Positions 7,030 to 14,561 of a stretch of DNA of 64,000 nucleotides are shown here, one piece after another (the first letter of the stretch is position 1; each line of letters opens with the position of its first letter). The notes beneath the pieces were generated by a model, which saw nothing but the letters and a program-made list of their open reading frames with translations, was not told the DNA's origin and did not search any database. Source of the DNA: Nonomuraea indica. Lineage in GTDB: Bacteria > Actinomycetota > Actinomycetes > Streptosporangiales > Streptosporangiaceae. The stretch spans positions 556,825 through 620,824 of the forward strand of contig NZ_KZ559466.1 in assembly GCF_002850745.1 (NCBI RefSeq), read 5' to 3'. A program made the position numbers and the translations under genes.

Positions 7030-8799
7030 GTGGCACACCTCCGCATTGCCCTGGCCCAGACCAACCCGACCGTGGGCGACCTCGCCGGCAACGCCGCCAG
7101 GCTCGTCGCCTGGACGCGCGAGGCCGCCGGCCGCGGCGCGCATCTGGTGGTCTTCACCGAGATGTTCCTCACCGGCTATCCGGTGGAGGACCTCGTGCTG
7201 CGCACCTCGTTCGTGGACGCCAGCGTCAGGACCCTTGAGGAGACCGCGGTCCGGCTGCGCGAGGAGGGGCTCGGCGAGCTGCCGGTGGTCGTCGGCTACG
7301 TCGACCGGGCCGGCCTGGCGCCACGCGTCGGCCAGCCGAAGGGCGCCCCGCTCGACGCCGCCGCCGTGCTGTGGCGCGGGGAGGTGGTCACCCGGACGGC
7401 CAAGCACCACCTGCCCAACTACGGCGTGTTCGACGAGTACCGCTACTTCGTCCGCGGCGACCGGCTGCCGATCTTCCGGCTGCACGGGGTGGACGTCGCC
7501 GTCGCCGTCTGCGAGGACCTGTGGCAGGAGGGCGGTCCCGTGGCCGTCGTCGGGCAGGCCGGCGCCGGTCTGCTCGTGGTGCCGAACGCCTCGCCGTACG
7601 AGAAGGAGAAGGACGACGTCCGCCTGGAGCTGTGCGCGCGCCGGGCGCGCGAGGCCGGCTGCGCGCTCGTCTACGTCAACCAGGTCGGCGGGCAGGACGA
7701 GCTGGTGTTCGACGGCGACTCGATCGTGGTCGACGCCTCCGGCGAGCTGGTGGCGCGGGCCGGGCAGTTCCGCGAGGAGCTGCTGACCGTCGACCTCGAC
7801 CTGCCGGAGTCGGCCGCCGAGCCGGGCCGGTTCCCCTACGACGCGGGCGACGGCTCGACCATCACCGTGGACCGGATCGTGCTGTCGGACGAGCCCGTCC
7901 CGCCCTACCCGGCGCTGCCCGCCACCGTCGCCGACCGCCTCGACCTGCCCGCCGAGGTCTACTCGGCGCTGGTGCTGGCCGTGCGCGACTACGTGGCCAA
8001 GAACGGCTTCCGGTCGGTGATCCTCGGCCTGTCGGGCGGCATCGACTCGGCACTGACCGCCACCATCGCCGCCGACGCGATCGGGCCCGACCGTGTGCAC
8101 GTCGTGCTGATGCCGTCGCGCTACTCCTCCGACCACTCCGTCCACGACGCCGAGGAGCTCGTCCGCCGTCAGGGGCTCAACGCGCGGATCGCGCCGATCG
8201 CCGACATCGTCGACGCCTTCGAGAAGGAGATCGACCTGTCCGGCCTCGCGGCCGAGAACCTCCAGGCGCGCGTGCGCGGCATGATCCTCATGGGTCTGTC
8301 GAACGAGCACGGCCACCTCGTGCTGACCACGGGCAACAAGAGCGAGCTGGCCACCGGCTACTCCACCCTGTACGGCGACTCGGCCGGCGGCTTCGCCCCG
8401 ATCAAGGACGTGCCGAAGACGATGGTGTGGGAGCTGTCCCGGTGGCGCAACGCGCACACCGACCCGTCGTTCCTGCTGCGCGCCGAGCGGCCGATCCCCG
8501 AGAACTCGATCACCAAGGAGCCGAGCGCCGAGCTGCGGCCCGACCAGCGCGACACCGACTCCCTGCCGCCGTACGAGGTGCTCGACCGGCTGCTGGACGA
8601 CTACGTCGAGAAGGACATGGGCTCGCGGGAGCTGATCGCCGCCGGGCACGACCCGGACCTGGTGACGCGGATCATCCGGCTGGTGGACCTGGCCGAGTAC
8701 AAGCGCAGGCAGTATCCACCGGGCCCGAAGATCACGCCGAAGAACTTCGGCCGCGACCGGCGGCTGCCCATCACCAACCGGTGGCGCGAGAGCACCTGA
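7030..8799 (+). CDS. nadE: Glutamine-dependent NAD+ synthetase
   Basis: Cytosolic enzyme making NAD+ from deamido-NAD+, ATP and glutamine. The N-terminal nitrilase-type amidase domain (1-275) carries the Glu-Lys-Cys triad in TEMFLTGYP, KHHLPNYGVFDEYRYF and VAVCEDLW. The C-terminal synthetase domain (about 300-589) carries the ATP pyrophosphatase loop LSGGIDSALT. The 589-residue length is normal for the two-domain form. The GTG start gives MAHLRIALAQ, the expected N-terminus. A nadE gene near glnA2 is also seen in Streptomyces. Confidence 0.95.
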   Translation: MAHLRIALAQTNPTVGDLAGNAARLVAWTREAAGRGAHLVVFTEMFLTGYPVEDLVLRTSFVDASVRTLEETAVRLREEGLGELPVVVGYVDRAGLAPRVGQPKGAPLDAAAVLWRGEVVTRTAKHHLPNYGVFDEYRYFVRGDRLPIFRLHGVDVAVAVCEDLWQEGGPVAVVGQAGAGLLVVPNASPYEKEKDDVRLELCARRAREAGCALVYVNQVGGQDELVFDGDSIVVDASGELVARAGQFREELLTVDLDLPESAAEPGRFPYDAGDGSTITVDRIVLSDEPVPPYPALPATVADRLDLPAEVYSALVLAVRDYVAKNGFRSVILGLSGGIDSALTATIAADAIGPDRVHVVLMPSRYSSDHSVHDAEELVRRQGLNARIAPIADIVDAFEKEIDLSGLAAENLQARVRGMILMGLSNEHGHLVLTTGNKSELATGYSTLYGDSAGGFAPIKDVPKTMVWELSRWRNAHTDPSFLLRAERPIPENSITKEPSAELRPDQRDTDSLPPYEVLDRLLDDYVEKDMGSRELIAAGHDPDLVTRIIRLVDLAEYKRRQYPPGPKITPKNFGRDRRLPITNRWREST

Positions 8800-8877
8800 G
8801 CCCCGGCCCGGGCCCGGCCGGCGGCAGGGTGCCCGAGCATGGTGGCCGCCGGCCGGCGGTGCCCGAGACGCCGGCCC

Positions 8878-9090
8878 TCACGGGGGGAGGGCTGCGGCGA
8901 CCGCCTCGAGTCTCGTCCTGGGGCCGGCGATCGGCTCGCCGTGGCCGACGCAGGCGACGTTCGCGTCGATCTCCGCGAGCTTGCCGAACGAGCGCAGCGT
9001 CTCGGCCCGGTCGAGGGTGAACACCCCCGCTGCTGCCCGTGGCACCCCTGACGCCGCGTCCCCGGCCCGTGCGACCGTGGACGAAACCGG
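8878..9090 (-). pseudogene. Remnant of an MBL-fold metallohydrolase (C-terminus only)
   Basis: The only content I can support in the stretch between nadE and the gene at 9170. The minus strand encodes about 65 residues resembling the C-terminus of a metallo-beta-lactamase-fold hydrolase: GVFTLDRAETLRSFGKLAEI followed by ACVGHGEPI, where GHG supplies the last metal histidine. The N-terminal HxHxDH portion is absent upstream, where the plus-strand gene at 9170 begins. The stop codon and C-terminus are intact, so the 5' part was probably lost by deletion. The exact 5' limit is uncertain. Confidence 0.45.
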
Positions 9091-9169
9091 GCGGATCGTG
9101 AGGGATCTTTCAGCCGGAACGTGGCCACGGCGCCGCAGGAGTGGGACCATCCTGCCGAGGAGGTCCGCC

Positions 9170-9700
9170 GTGAGGAGCCGTTACCCGATCGTCCGGCACC
9201 GTGAGCTGCGGCCGTTCTTCCGGTACGGCGCCCTGCGCCAGCGCAGGCGTCCGCTGGCCGCCGGGCGGGACGAGGCCCTCGTGTACCGGATCGGCGCGCA
9301 GTGCACAGCGGGCGACGTCGACGCCGTGACGGCCAGGCGAGCCACCGCCGTGAGTGTGGTGGATCTCCGCCCCAACGTGATCGTCGCTGTCGGCCGGGAC
9401 GTGGCGGCAGCCGGCCACGTGCTGGACTTTCCCGTCACGGTGACCTTCGCCTGCACCGTCGTCGATCCCGTCGCCGTCGTCCACGCGCGTCACACCGAGG
9501 CCGTCGGCGACATGGAGCACTTCCTCGCCCAGGATCTCGTGTCCCTGCCGGACGGCGTCCATCCTCCCGGCGAGGGCGAGGAACTCCGCCGGGCTGTCAC
9601 CGCGTGGCTCCGACCACGGGCGGCCGAGTACTGGATCCCCGGGGTGGATGTCGTCTTCGCCGGCGTCGACGTGGGCCCCGCCTACATGCAGGAGGCGTGA
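9170..9700 (+). CDS. Hypothetical protein, possibly SPFH/band-7-like
   Basis: A 176-residue protein I do not recognise with confidence. The GTG at 9170 has a strong GAGGAGG site 7 bp upstream, and codon use is typical of coding sequence. The central segment (DFPVTVTFACTVVDPVAVVH) resembles the strand-rich core of band-7/SPFH domains, but no membrane anchor is visible. Its 3' end overlaps the convergent CDP-alcohol phosphotransferase by 19 bp. Function unknown. Confidence 0.6.
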   Translation: MRSRYPIVRHRELRPFFRYGALRQRRRPLAAGRDEALVYRIGAQCTAGDVDAVTARRATAVSVVDLRPNVIVAVGRDVAAAGHVLDFPVTVTFACTVVDPVAVVHARHTEAVGDMEHFLAQDLVSLPDGVHPPGEGEELRRAVTAWLRPRAAEYWIPGVDVVFAGVDVGPAYMQEA

Positions 9701-10602
9701 CCTCCGCGGCTCGGCGCGCTGCCGGCCCTCGGCGCCGCCGAGCGGATCCGCGCCAGCTCCCGGGTGAAGTCGCGGGACGACAGCCACAGCTTGAACATGA
9801 TCGCGGCCTCGAAGACCAGCAGCAGCGCGGCGGCGCCGAGCGTCACCGGGGCGACGGCCCCGGTGAGCGGGCCGACGACGAAGACGGCCATCTGGAACTC
9901 GATGCCGCTGACCAGGTGGGCGCGCACGCGGTGGTCGCGCAGCCAGTCGCGGACGCGGATGTACCAGGCGAACCGCGCGCGGAAGTTCTGCTGCAGGTCC
10001 ACCGCGTCGGCCGAGGGGACCCCGTCGGCCGCCGGGTGTTCGGCGCCGGTGGCGGCCGGGACGCCGGTGACCTCCTCGATCGCCTCGATCAGCCTGCGGC
10101 GCATCTGGCGGCGCACCTTGGCCACTTGCAGCGCGTCCACGTACCGCAGCATGTCGAGGAAGACGATCAGGACGCCGAGCAGCAGGTAGGACTCCTCGCC
10201 GGTGGCCTCGAACCGGCCCCAGGTGAGCGCCAGCGCGCAGGCGAGGACCCGGATCCGGTCGAAGACGTAGTCGAGCCAGCCGCCCATCACGGTGCCGGTC
10301 CCCTTGAGACGCGCGATCTTGCCGTCCACGCAGTCCAGCACGAAGCTCAGGTGGTAGAGGACGGCGCCGGCGAGCAGCCACTCCCAGCCGGCCATGAGGA
10401 AGCAGGCCGCCGAGCCCAGGCCGAGTGCGAACGCGCCCCAGGTGACCTGGTTGGGGGTGACGGAGGTGCGGTTGGCCAGCACGACCACCAGCCGGCCGGC
10501 GAGCGGATCCACCAGGAACACCGTCCACCAGGCGTCCCGCGGCTTGTAGGTGCGTGACCGCACCTCCTCCAGGGTGAATGCGGGCATGCCGAACAGAGCC
10601 AT
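9682..10602 (-). CDS. CDP-alcohol phosphatidyltransferase family membrane protein
   Basis: A 306-residue integral membrane enzyme of phospholipid-type head-group transfer. The signature DxxDGxxAR...GxxxDxxxD is intact (DCVDGKIAR about 88-96, then GGWLDYVFD), with about six hydrophobic helices. The donor is CDP-linked; the acceptor alcohol is unknown. A soluble loop of about 50 residues (AATGAEHPAADGVPSADAV region) lies between the helices. The ATG is preceded by GGGAG. No sugar nucleotidyltransferase or other lipid gene is adjacent, so the lipid product cannot be assigned. Confidence 0.85.
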   Translation of the reverse strand: MALFGMPAFTLEEVRSRTYKPRDAWWTVFLVDPLAGRLVVVLANRTSVTPNQVTWGAFALGLGSAACFLMAGWEWLLAGAVLYHLSFVLDCVDGKIARLKGTGTVMGGWLDYVFDRIRVLACALALTWGRFEATGEESYLLLGVLIVFLDMLRYVDALQVAKVRRQMRRRLIEAIEEVTGVPAATGAEHPAADGVPSADAVDLQQNFRARFAWYIRVRDWLRDHRVRAHLVSGIEFQMAVFVVGPLTGAVAPVTLGAAALLLVFEAAIMFKLWLSSRDFTRELARIRSAAPRAGSAPSRGGHASCM

Positions 10603-10688
10603 CGTCGAGCTCCCTGTCAGATCAGTCGGTACGGGTCAGTGAGTGCAGGCCGGTCAGTGCGGGCCGGGCGGTGCGGGCCAGTCGGCGG

Positions 10689-12164
10689 TCAGTCGGCGGG
10701 CCGGTCGTCGGTCCAGCCGATCTCCTGGTAGGCGGTGAAGGAGCCGACCTGGGCGTCTCCGCCGTCCGCGAGCCTGGCGGCGCTCCTGGACTCCACGGCC
10801 AGCGGCAGCCCGCTCGCCGGGTCGATCACCAGCCGCTCGTCGCTCGGCCGGCCGTCCTCGACCACCTGGTAGGTCAGCGCCTGGCCGGTGCGGCCGAGCG
10901 GGTCGGTGACCTCGCCCTGCGCCGTCATGCCGGGCAGCGAGGCCAGGATCCGGTACGCCGCGGCGCGCAGTTCGGGCGACACCGGCAGCCGGGAGATGAT
11001 CTCCATGCAGGTCTCGCGGAGTTCGGCCTCCATCTCCCGGCCCACGTACGCGCCGTTCTCCCGGGCGATGCGGGACACCAGGTAGGCGCGCAGGCGGGCG
11101 GGGTCGTCCGGGAGGCCGTCCAGGGCCGTCCAGCCGGTGAGCTGCTTGGTGAGGATGCCGTCCGCGTCCCGCCAGCCGACGCGGTGCGGCCCGCTCGCGG
11201 GGGCGCCGGGGGCGGCCTCCACCAGCGCCTCGGGGGCGACGCGGCCCAGACCGGCCACGTCGGCCGGGTACCGCCACGCGGACGGCGAGCCGGCCGCCCG
11301 CCAGGCGGCCTCGTCCCGCGGGGTCGCCGGTCCCGCGCCGAGGTACCGGCCGCTCCACCGGTCCCGCCCGCCCTCCCGCCCACCGTCCCGCCCGCCGTCC
11401 CGTCCGCCGTCCCGTCCGGCGAGCCAGGTCTCGCGGGTGGAACGCCGCAGGATGACGTAGCGCCGGTCCGGGGAGAGGAGGTACTGCCCGGTGACGACCC
11501 TGGTCCGCCAGTAGGCGCCGGCCGACGGCTCGGCGGTCGTGGCGGTCGCGGCGGCCAGCAGCACCTGCCTGGCGTCCGGCCGCTCCGACCCGGCCCCGTC
11601 GCGACCCGGTCCGTCGCGACCCGGTCCGTCGGGACCTGGCCGGGCGGGATCGCTCGCCGCCGGGCCGGGCGAGAGGTGGATCGGCGAGCCGGACGGCAGG
11701 GTCAGGGCGAGCGCCAGCGCGCAGGCCGCCGCCACACCGGCCAGCCCGCCCCGGACCTGCCCCCACCACCGGGCCCGGCCCCGTGCAACCGCCCGCCTCC
11801 CGCTCCCGACCCCGAACAGCAGTCCCCGGCCCGGCCTGGAGTTCAGCCCCGAGCCCGTCCCCGAGCTTGTCCCGGAGACCAGCTGGAGGCGAGGCCTGGA
11901 GCCCGTCCCGGAGTTCGGTCCGAAGTTCGGTCCGGAGCGGGGCCCCGGGCTCGGGTCGGGGCCCGGGCTCGGGTCGGGCCCCAGAGCGTGCGTCCGGGCG
12001 GCGGGTGTCGGCACCGTCACCTCGCCCGTCCGGGCGGTCTCGGCCATCTCGGCCAGCAGCCTCGCCCGGCCGGACGCGACCGCCTCCGGTGAGGGCCCGG
12101 GCCGGGAGAAGACGGCGCGTACGGCGTCCAGTTCGTCGGCGGGGTGGCCGTTCCGCTCATCCAT
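10689..12164 (-). CDS. CU044_5270-family membrane protein, partner of ECF sigma factor
   Basis: A 491-residue protein: a cytosolic N-terminal region starting MDERNGHPADELDAVRAVF, one transmembrane helix (about 145-170, LAGVAAACALALALTL) and a large extracytoplasmic domain. This family sits directly downstream of ECF sigma genes in many actinobacteria and is thought to act like an anti-sigma or sensor partner. Its ATG overlaps the sigma stop by 8 bp, indicating translational coupling. It holds three low-complexity runs: PSPGPDPSPG near residue 70, GPGRDGPGRD near 195 and a GRDG tandem near 255. Confidence 0.8.
   Translation of the reverse strand: MDERNGHPADELDAVRAVFSRPGPSPEAVASGRARLLAEMAETARTGEVTVPTPAARTHALGPDPSPGPDPSPGPRSGPNFGPNSGTGSRPRLQLVSGTSSGTGSGLNSRPGRGLLFGVGSGRRAVARGRARWWGQVRGGLAGVAAACALALALTLPSGSPIHLSPGPAASDPARPGPDGPGRDGPGRDGAGSERPDARQVLLAAATATTAEPSAGAYWRTRVVTGQYLLSPDRRYVILRRSTRETWLAGRDGGRDGGRDGGREGGRDRWSGRYLGAGPATPRDEAAWRAAGSPSAWRYPADVAGLGRVAPEALVEAAPGAPASGPHRVGWRDADGILTKQLTGWTALDGLPDDPARLRAYLVSRIARENGAYVGREMEAELRETCMEIISRLPVSPELRAAAYRILASLPGMTAQGEVTDPLGRTGQALTYQVVEDGRPSDERLVIDPASGLPLAVESRSAARLADGGDAQVGSFTAYQEIGWTDDRPAD
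11361..11420. repeat. 12-bp tandem repeat, five imperfect units
   Basis: Five imperfect copies of a GTCCCGCCCGCC-type unit inside the CU044_5270 gene. They encode a GRDG tandem on the minus strand. The unit length keeps the frame open. Confidence 0.8.
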
Positions 12165-12753
12165 CGGAGCCTCCGATCATGGGATTGACGCCGCCAAGCC
12201 CGCTACGGAGCTTCCTGCGCACCCGGTTGAGCCGGGAGCCGACGGTCCCGAACGGGATGCCGAGCGTCTGCGCGACCTCCTGGTAGCTGAGGTCGGCGAG
12301 CGCCACGAGGAACAGGACGTCACGATCGCCGGCGGACAGCCGCCTGATCGCGGCCGCGAGCCGCCCCTGTACGCTCGCGGCCGTCACCCGTGTCGCCACG
12401 CTGTCCTCGTGCCCGCCGTCGAACGCCTCTCCGGCGGGTGCCCGCCGCAGGGCCTCCAGCCCGCGCGTCTCCCTCCGCCGATGGTCGGCGAGCAGGTTGG
12501 TGGCGATCCCGTAGAGCCACGGTCGCACCGCGCCGCGGTCGGGGTCGAACGTCCGCCGCTTCCTGAACGCCACCAGGAACGTCTCGGCGGCCAGGTCGTC
12601 GGCGAGGTGGGTGCCGAGCCGGCCGGCGACGTAGCGGTGGATCTCGGCGAAGTATCGGTCGTAGAGCACGGCGAACGATTCCGGGTCGTGCCACGACCGC
12701 TCGACGAGTGCGGCGTCGTCTGCTGCCACCGGCGCGTCCGGAGGAGCGGCCAT
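12157..12753 (-). CDS. ECF-family RNA polymerase sigma factor
   Basis: A 198-residue extracytoplasmic-function sigma factor. Region 2 (about 15-85) has FAVLYDRYFAEIHRYV and the promoter-melting segment AAETFLVAFRKR. Region 4 (about 130-185) has LSYQEVAQTLGIPFGTVGSRLNRVRRKL. The ATG at 12753 (MAAPPDAP) is preferred because AAGGGA lies upstream; the frame runs 15 codons further to 12798. The downstream CU044_5270 gene overlaps it and is the probable regulator. Target promoters are not evident. Confidence 0.9.
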   Translation of the reverse strand: MAAPPDAPVAADDAALVERSWHDPESFAVLYDRYFAEIHRYVAGRLGTHLADDLAAETFLVAFRKRRTFDPDRGAVRPWLYGIATNLLADHRRRETRGLEALRRAPAGEAFDGGHEDSVATRVTAASVQGRLAAAIRRLSAGDRDVLFLVALADLSYQEVAQTLGIPFGTVGSRLNRVRRKLRSGLGGVNPMIGGSDG

Positions 12754-12824
12754 GCGCGAGATGTCCCTTCTGTGGGTTACATGACTATTCCGCCGCAACC
12801 CGCATCCCGCTTCACACTTTTTTC

Positions 12825-12858
12825 GCCCCAGGCCGGATCTCCCGGTCCGGCCTGGGGC
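12825..12858 (-). terminator. Strong hairpin terminator of the three-gene envelope operon
   Basis: A perfect 13-bp GC-rich stem (GCCCCAGGCCGGA and its complement) with an 8-nt loop abuts the stop codon of the gene ending at 12859. There is no U tract in the minus direction, which is common for actinobacterial terminators. Confidence 0.6.
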
Positions 12859-14079
12859 TCAGGCTGCGAACAGCAAGGTCAGACCACCGAGGGTGTAGGC
12901 CAGCATGAGCACGAACAGCGGGATCTGGCCCGCCACCGCCCGCGCCTCGGGCAGCAGCCGCACGGACCGGTCGTGGGCGGCCACCACACCTGCGACGTGC
13001 CCGGCCACGATGGCCAGCACCTGCACGATCGCGATCGTCTCCGGGGCGACGGCGTTCTGGTCCACCACGAGGTCGAGGCGCAGGGCCAGGACGAGGGTGC
13101 GCTGCCCCTCGATGACGAACAGCGAGAAGTAGTGGGCGACCAGGTAGCCGAGGGCGATCGGGACCAGCGTGTGGGCGAACCGGGGCGCCAGGCCACGGGT
13201 TCCGCCGATCAGCCCGGCCAGGCCGAGGCACCCGCCGTACAGCAGGGCCACCACGGCGACCGTCGCGAGCAGCCCGAGCGTGCCGAGGGCCGTGCGGCCG
13301 AGAGGGCCGGACTGCAGGGCGTCCACCCACGCGGGCGCGGTCGAGAAGCCGTCGTAGCCGGTGCTCCCCAGCAGCACGCACACCGTGGCGACCAGGCCGG
13401 GCGCGGGTTCGACGGCGTCCAGGCCGTCGAACGGGTTGCGCAGCACCCGTGTCCCGTCGGCCCGCCTGCCGAGCGGTGACAGCTGGCCGACCAGCGTCGA
13501 GTACGCCTCGAACGGGTCGCCGCGCTCCAGCCAGGCGTGCCCGTACACGCGGGTGCCGGCGAGCTGGACGGCGGCGTACCCGGCGCCGAAGACCAGCAGG
13601 GTCGGCGGGGCGGCGGGCTCCGGCGCGACGAGTTCCGTCCAGGTGAAAGCCAGCAGTCCTCCGGCGGCCGGCCAGTAGCCGAGCCGGGCGGGCAGCGCGC
13701 GCCGCGGCCGGTCCGGGAGCAGCCGGAACGGGCTCAGCGACCGCCACACCGGCCCGAACAGCAGCGACGCCGGCACCAGGCCGACCCAGAACAGCACGTA
13801 CACGAGGTGGGGTGCGGCGTTGTCCTCGACCGGCCCCAGCAGGAGCAGGCCCGTGGTGTGGAGCGCCAGCAGGAGCGTGACGATCCGCGCCGGCCGGCCC
13901 GGCAGGCGCAGCGGGACCACCCGTCCCGCGCGGTCGCCGCGGAACCGGGAGTCCGCCCACAGCAGCCCGAGTGCCAGGAACGACACCACGAGCGCCGCGA
14001 AGGCCCCGGCGTAGGCGTAGAACAGCGGGATCGGCAGGTCGCTCCGCTCCCCCACCCCGTGCGCCAGCGCCTCCGTCAT
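12859..14079 (-). CDS. Polytopic membrane protein, third gene of envelope operon
   Basis: A 406-residue integral membrane protein with about nine to ten hydrophobic helices and no catalytic signature I recognise. The ATG overlaps the stop of the lipoprotein gene (ATGA), and the lipoprotein in turn overlaps the beta-helix gene (GTGA), so the three proteins are made as a unit and probably act together at the membrane. Internal residues such as RNPFDGLDAVEPAPG look like a conserved loop. Function unknown; a channel or assembly role is conjecture. Confidence 0.75.
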   Translation of the reverse strand: MTEALAHGVGERSDLPIPLFYAYAGAFAALVVSFLALGLLWADSRFRGDRAGRVVPLRLPGRPARIVTLLLALHTTGLLLLGPVEDNAAPHLVYVLFWVGLVPASLLFGPVWRSLSPFRLLPDRPRRALPARLGYWPAAGGLLAFTWTELVAPEPAAPPTLLVFGAGYAAVQLAGTRVYGHAWLERGDPFEAYSTLVGQLSPLGRRADGTRVLRNPFDGLDAVEPAPGLVATVCVLLGSTGYDGFSTAPAWVDALQSGPLGRTALGTLGLLATVAVVALLYGGCLGLAGLIGGTRGLAPRFAHTLVPIALGYLVAHYFSLFVIEGQRTLVLALRLDLVVDQNAVAPETIAIVQVLAIVAGHVAGVVAAHDRSVRLLPEARAVAGQIPLFVLMLAYTLGGLTLLFAA

Positions 14080-14561
14080 CGCACGGCCAGCTGGGTCAGC
14101 ACGAGCCCGCTCCGGTGCGTCTCCACCTCGAACACGCCGGTCAGGTCGGCCCGGAACCGCACCGTCACCGGTTCCCCCGGCCTGAGCTCGGCCGTGCGGT
14201 CGTAGCCGTGGACGTGCAGCTCGTCCGGGACGTCGCTGGTGACCGTGATGGCGATCCGCTGGCCTCGCCGGGCCTCGACCCAGCCGGGCGGCGGGCTGAC
14301 CCGCCCCGCCCGTACGGTGATCTCAGCACGCGCCTCCCCGCCGGTGCTGCCCGGCGGAGCGGTGGCCACCTCGTGGCTGTTGCCCGGTTCGCGGTGCGTC
14401 TCGGACAGCGGACCGCAACCCGCCACCGTCCCCGCCAGCCAGGCCACGCCGGCCAGCCACACCATCCCGGCCCGCCAGACCATCCCGGCGAGCCAGGACG
14501 GCCGGGCCGTCCTGGCTCGCCGGTGCGGGGACGCCTCCTCCGCCCGCGCCCCGCCGCTCAC
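14076..14561 (-). CDS. Cupredoxin-like lipoprotein
   Basis: A 161-residue exported lipoprotein. The signal region is unusual: near-tandem hydrophobic blocks (AGMVW, AGMVW, AGVAW) end in the lipobox LAGTVAGC (Cys about 49). The C-terminal 90 residues fit the cupredoxin-like fold common in secreted actinobacterial proteins (VTSDVPDELHVHGYD, then VRFRADLTGVFEVETH). Two His near HVHGYD and one in VETHRSG are possible copper ligands, but the classical Cys ligand is not evident. The GTG start at 14561 overlaps the upstream stop. A 16-bp perfect hairpin lies inside the signal-peptide coding region. Confidence 0.75.
   Translation of the reverse strand: MSGGARAEEASPHRRARTARPSWLAGMVWRAGMVWLAGVAWLAGTVAGCGPLSETHREPGNSHEVATAPPGSTGGEARAEITVRAGRVSPPPGWVEARRGQRIAITVTSDVPDELHVHGYDRTAELRPGEPVTVRFRADLTGVFEVETHRSGLVLTQLAVR
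14487..14521 (-). other. Intragenic 16-bp perfect hairpin in lipoprotein 5' region
   Basis: GGCGAGCCAGGACGGC and its exact complement are separated by three bases. The hairpin begins about 40 nt after the GTG start. It lies between the first and second genes of the operon, where it could attenuate, stabilise or slow expression. The role is inference. Confidence 0.55.

Noticed and set aside
1499-9700. A larger terpene biosynthetic cluster around the cyclase
   Set aside because: No P450, prenyltransferase, methyltransferase or MEP-pathway gene is near. The flanking genes are a regulator/exporter pair and nadE.
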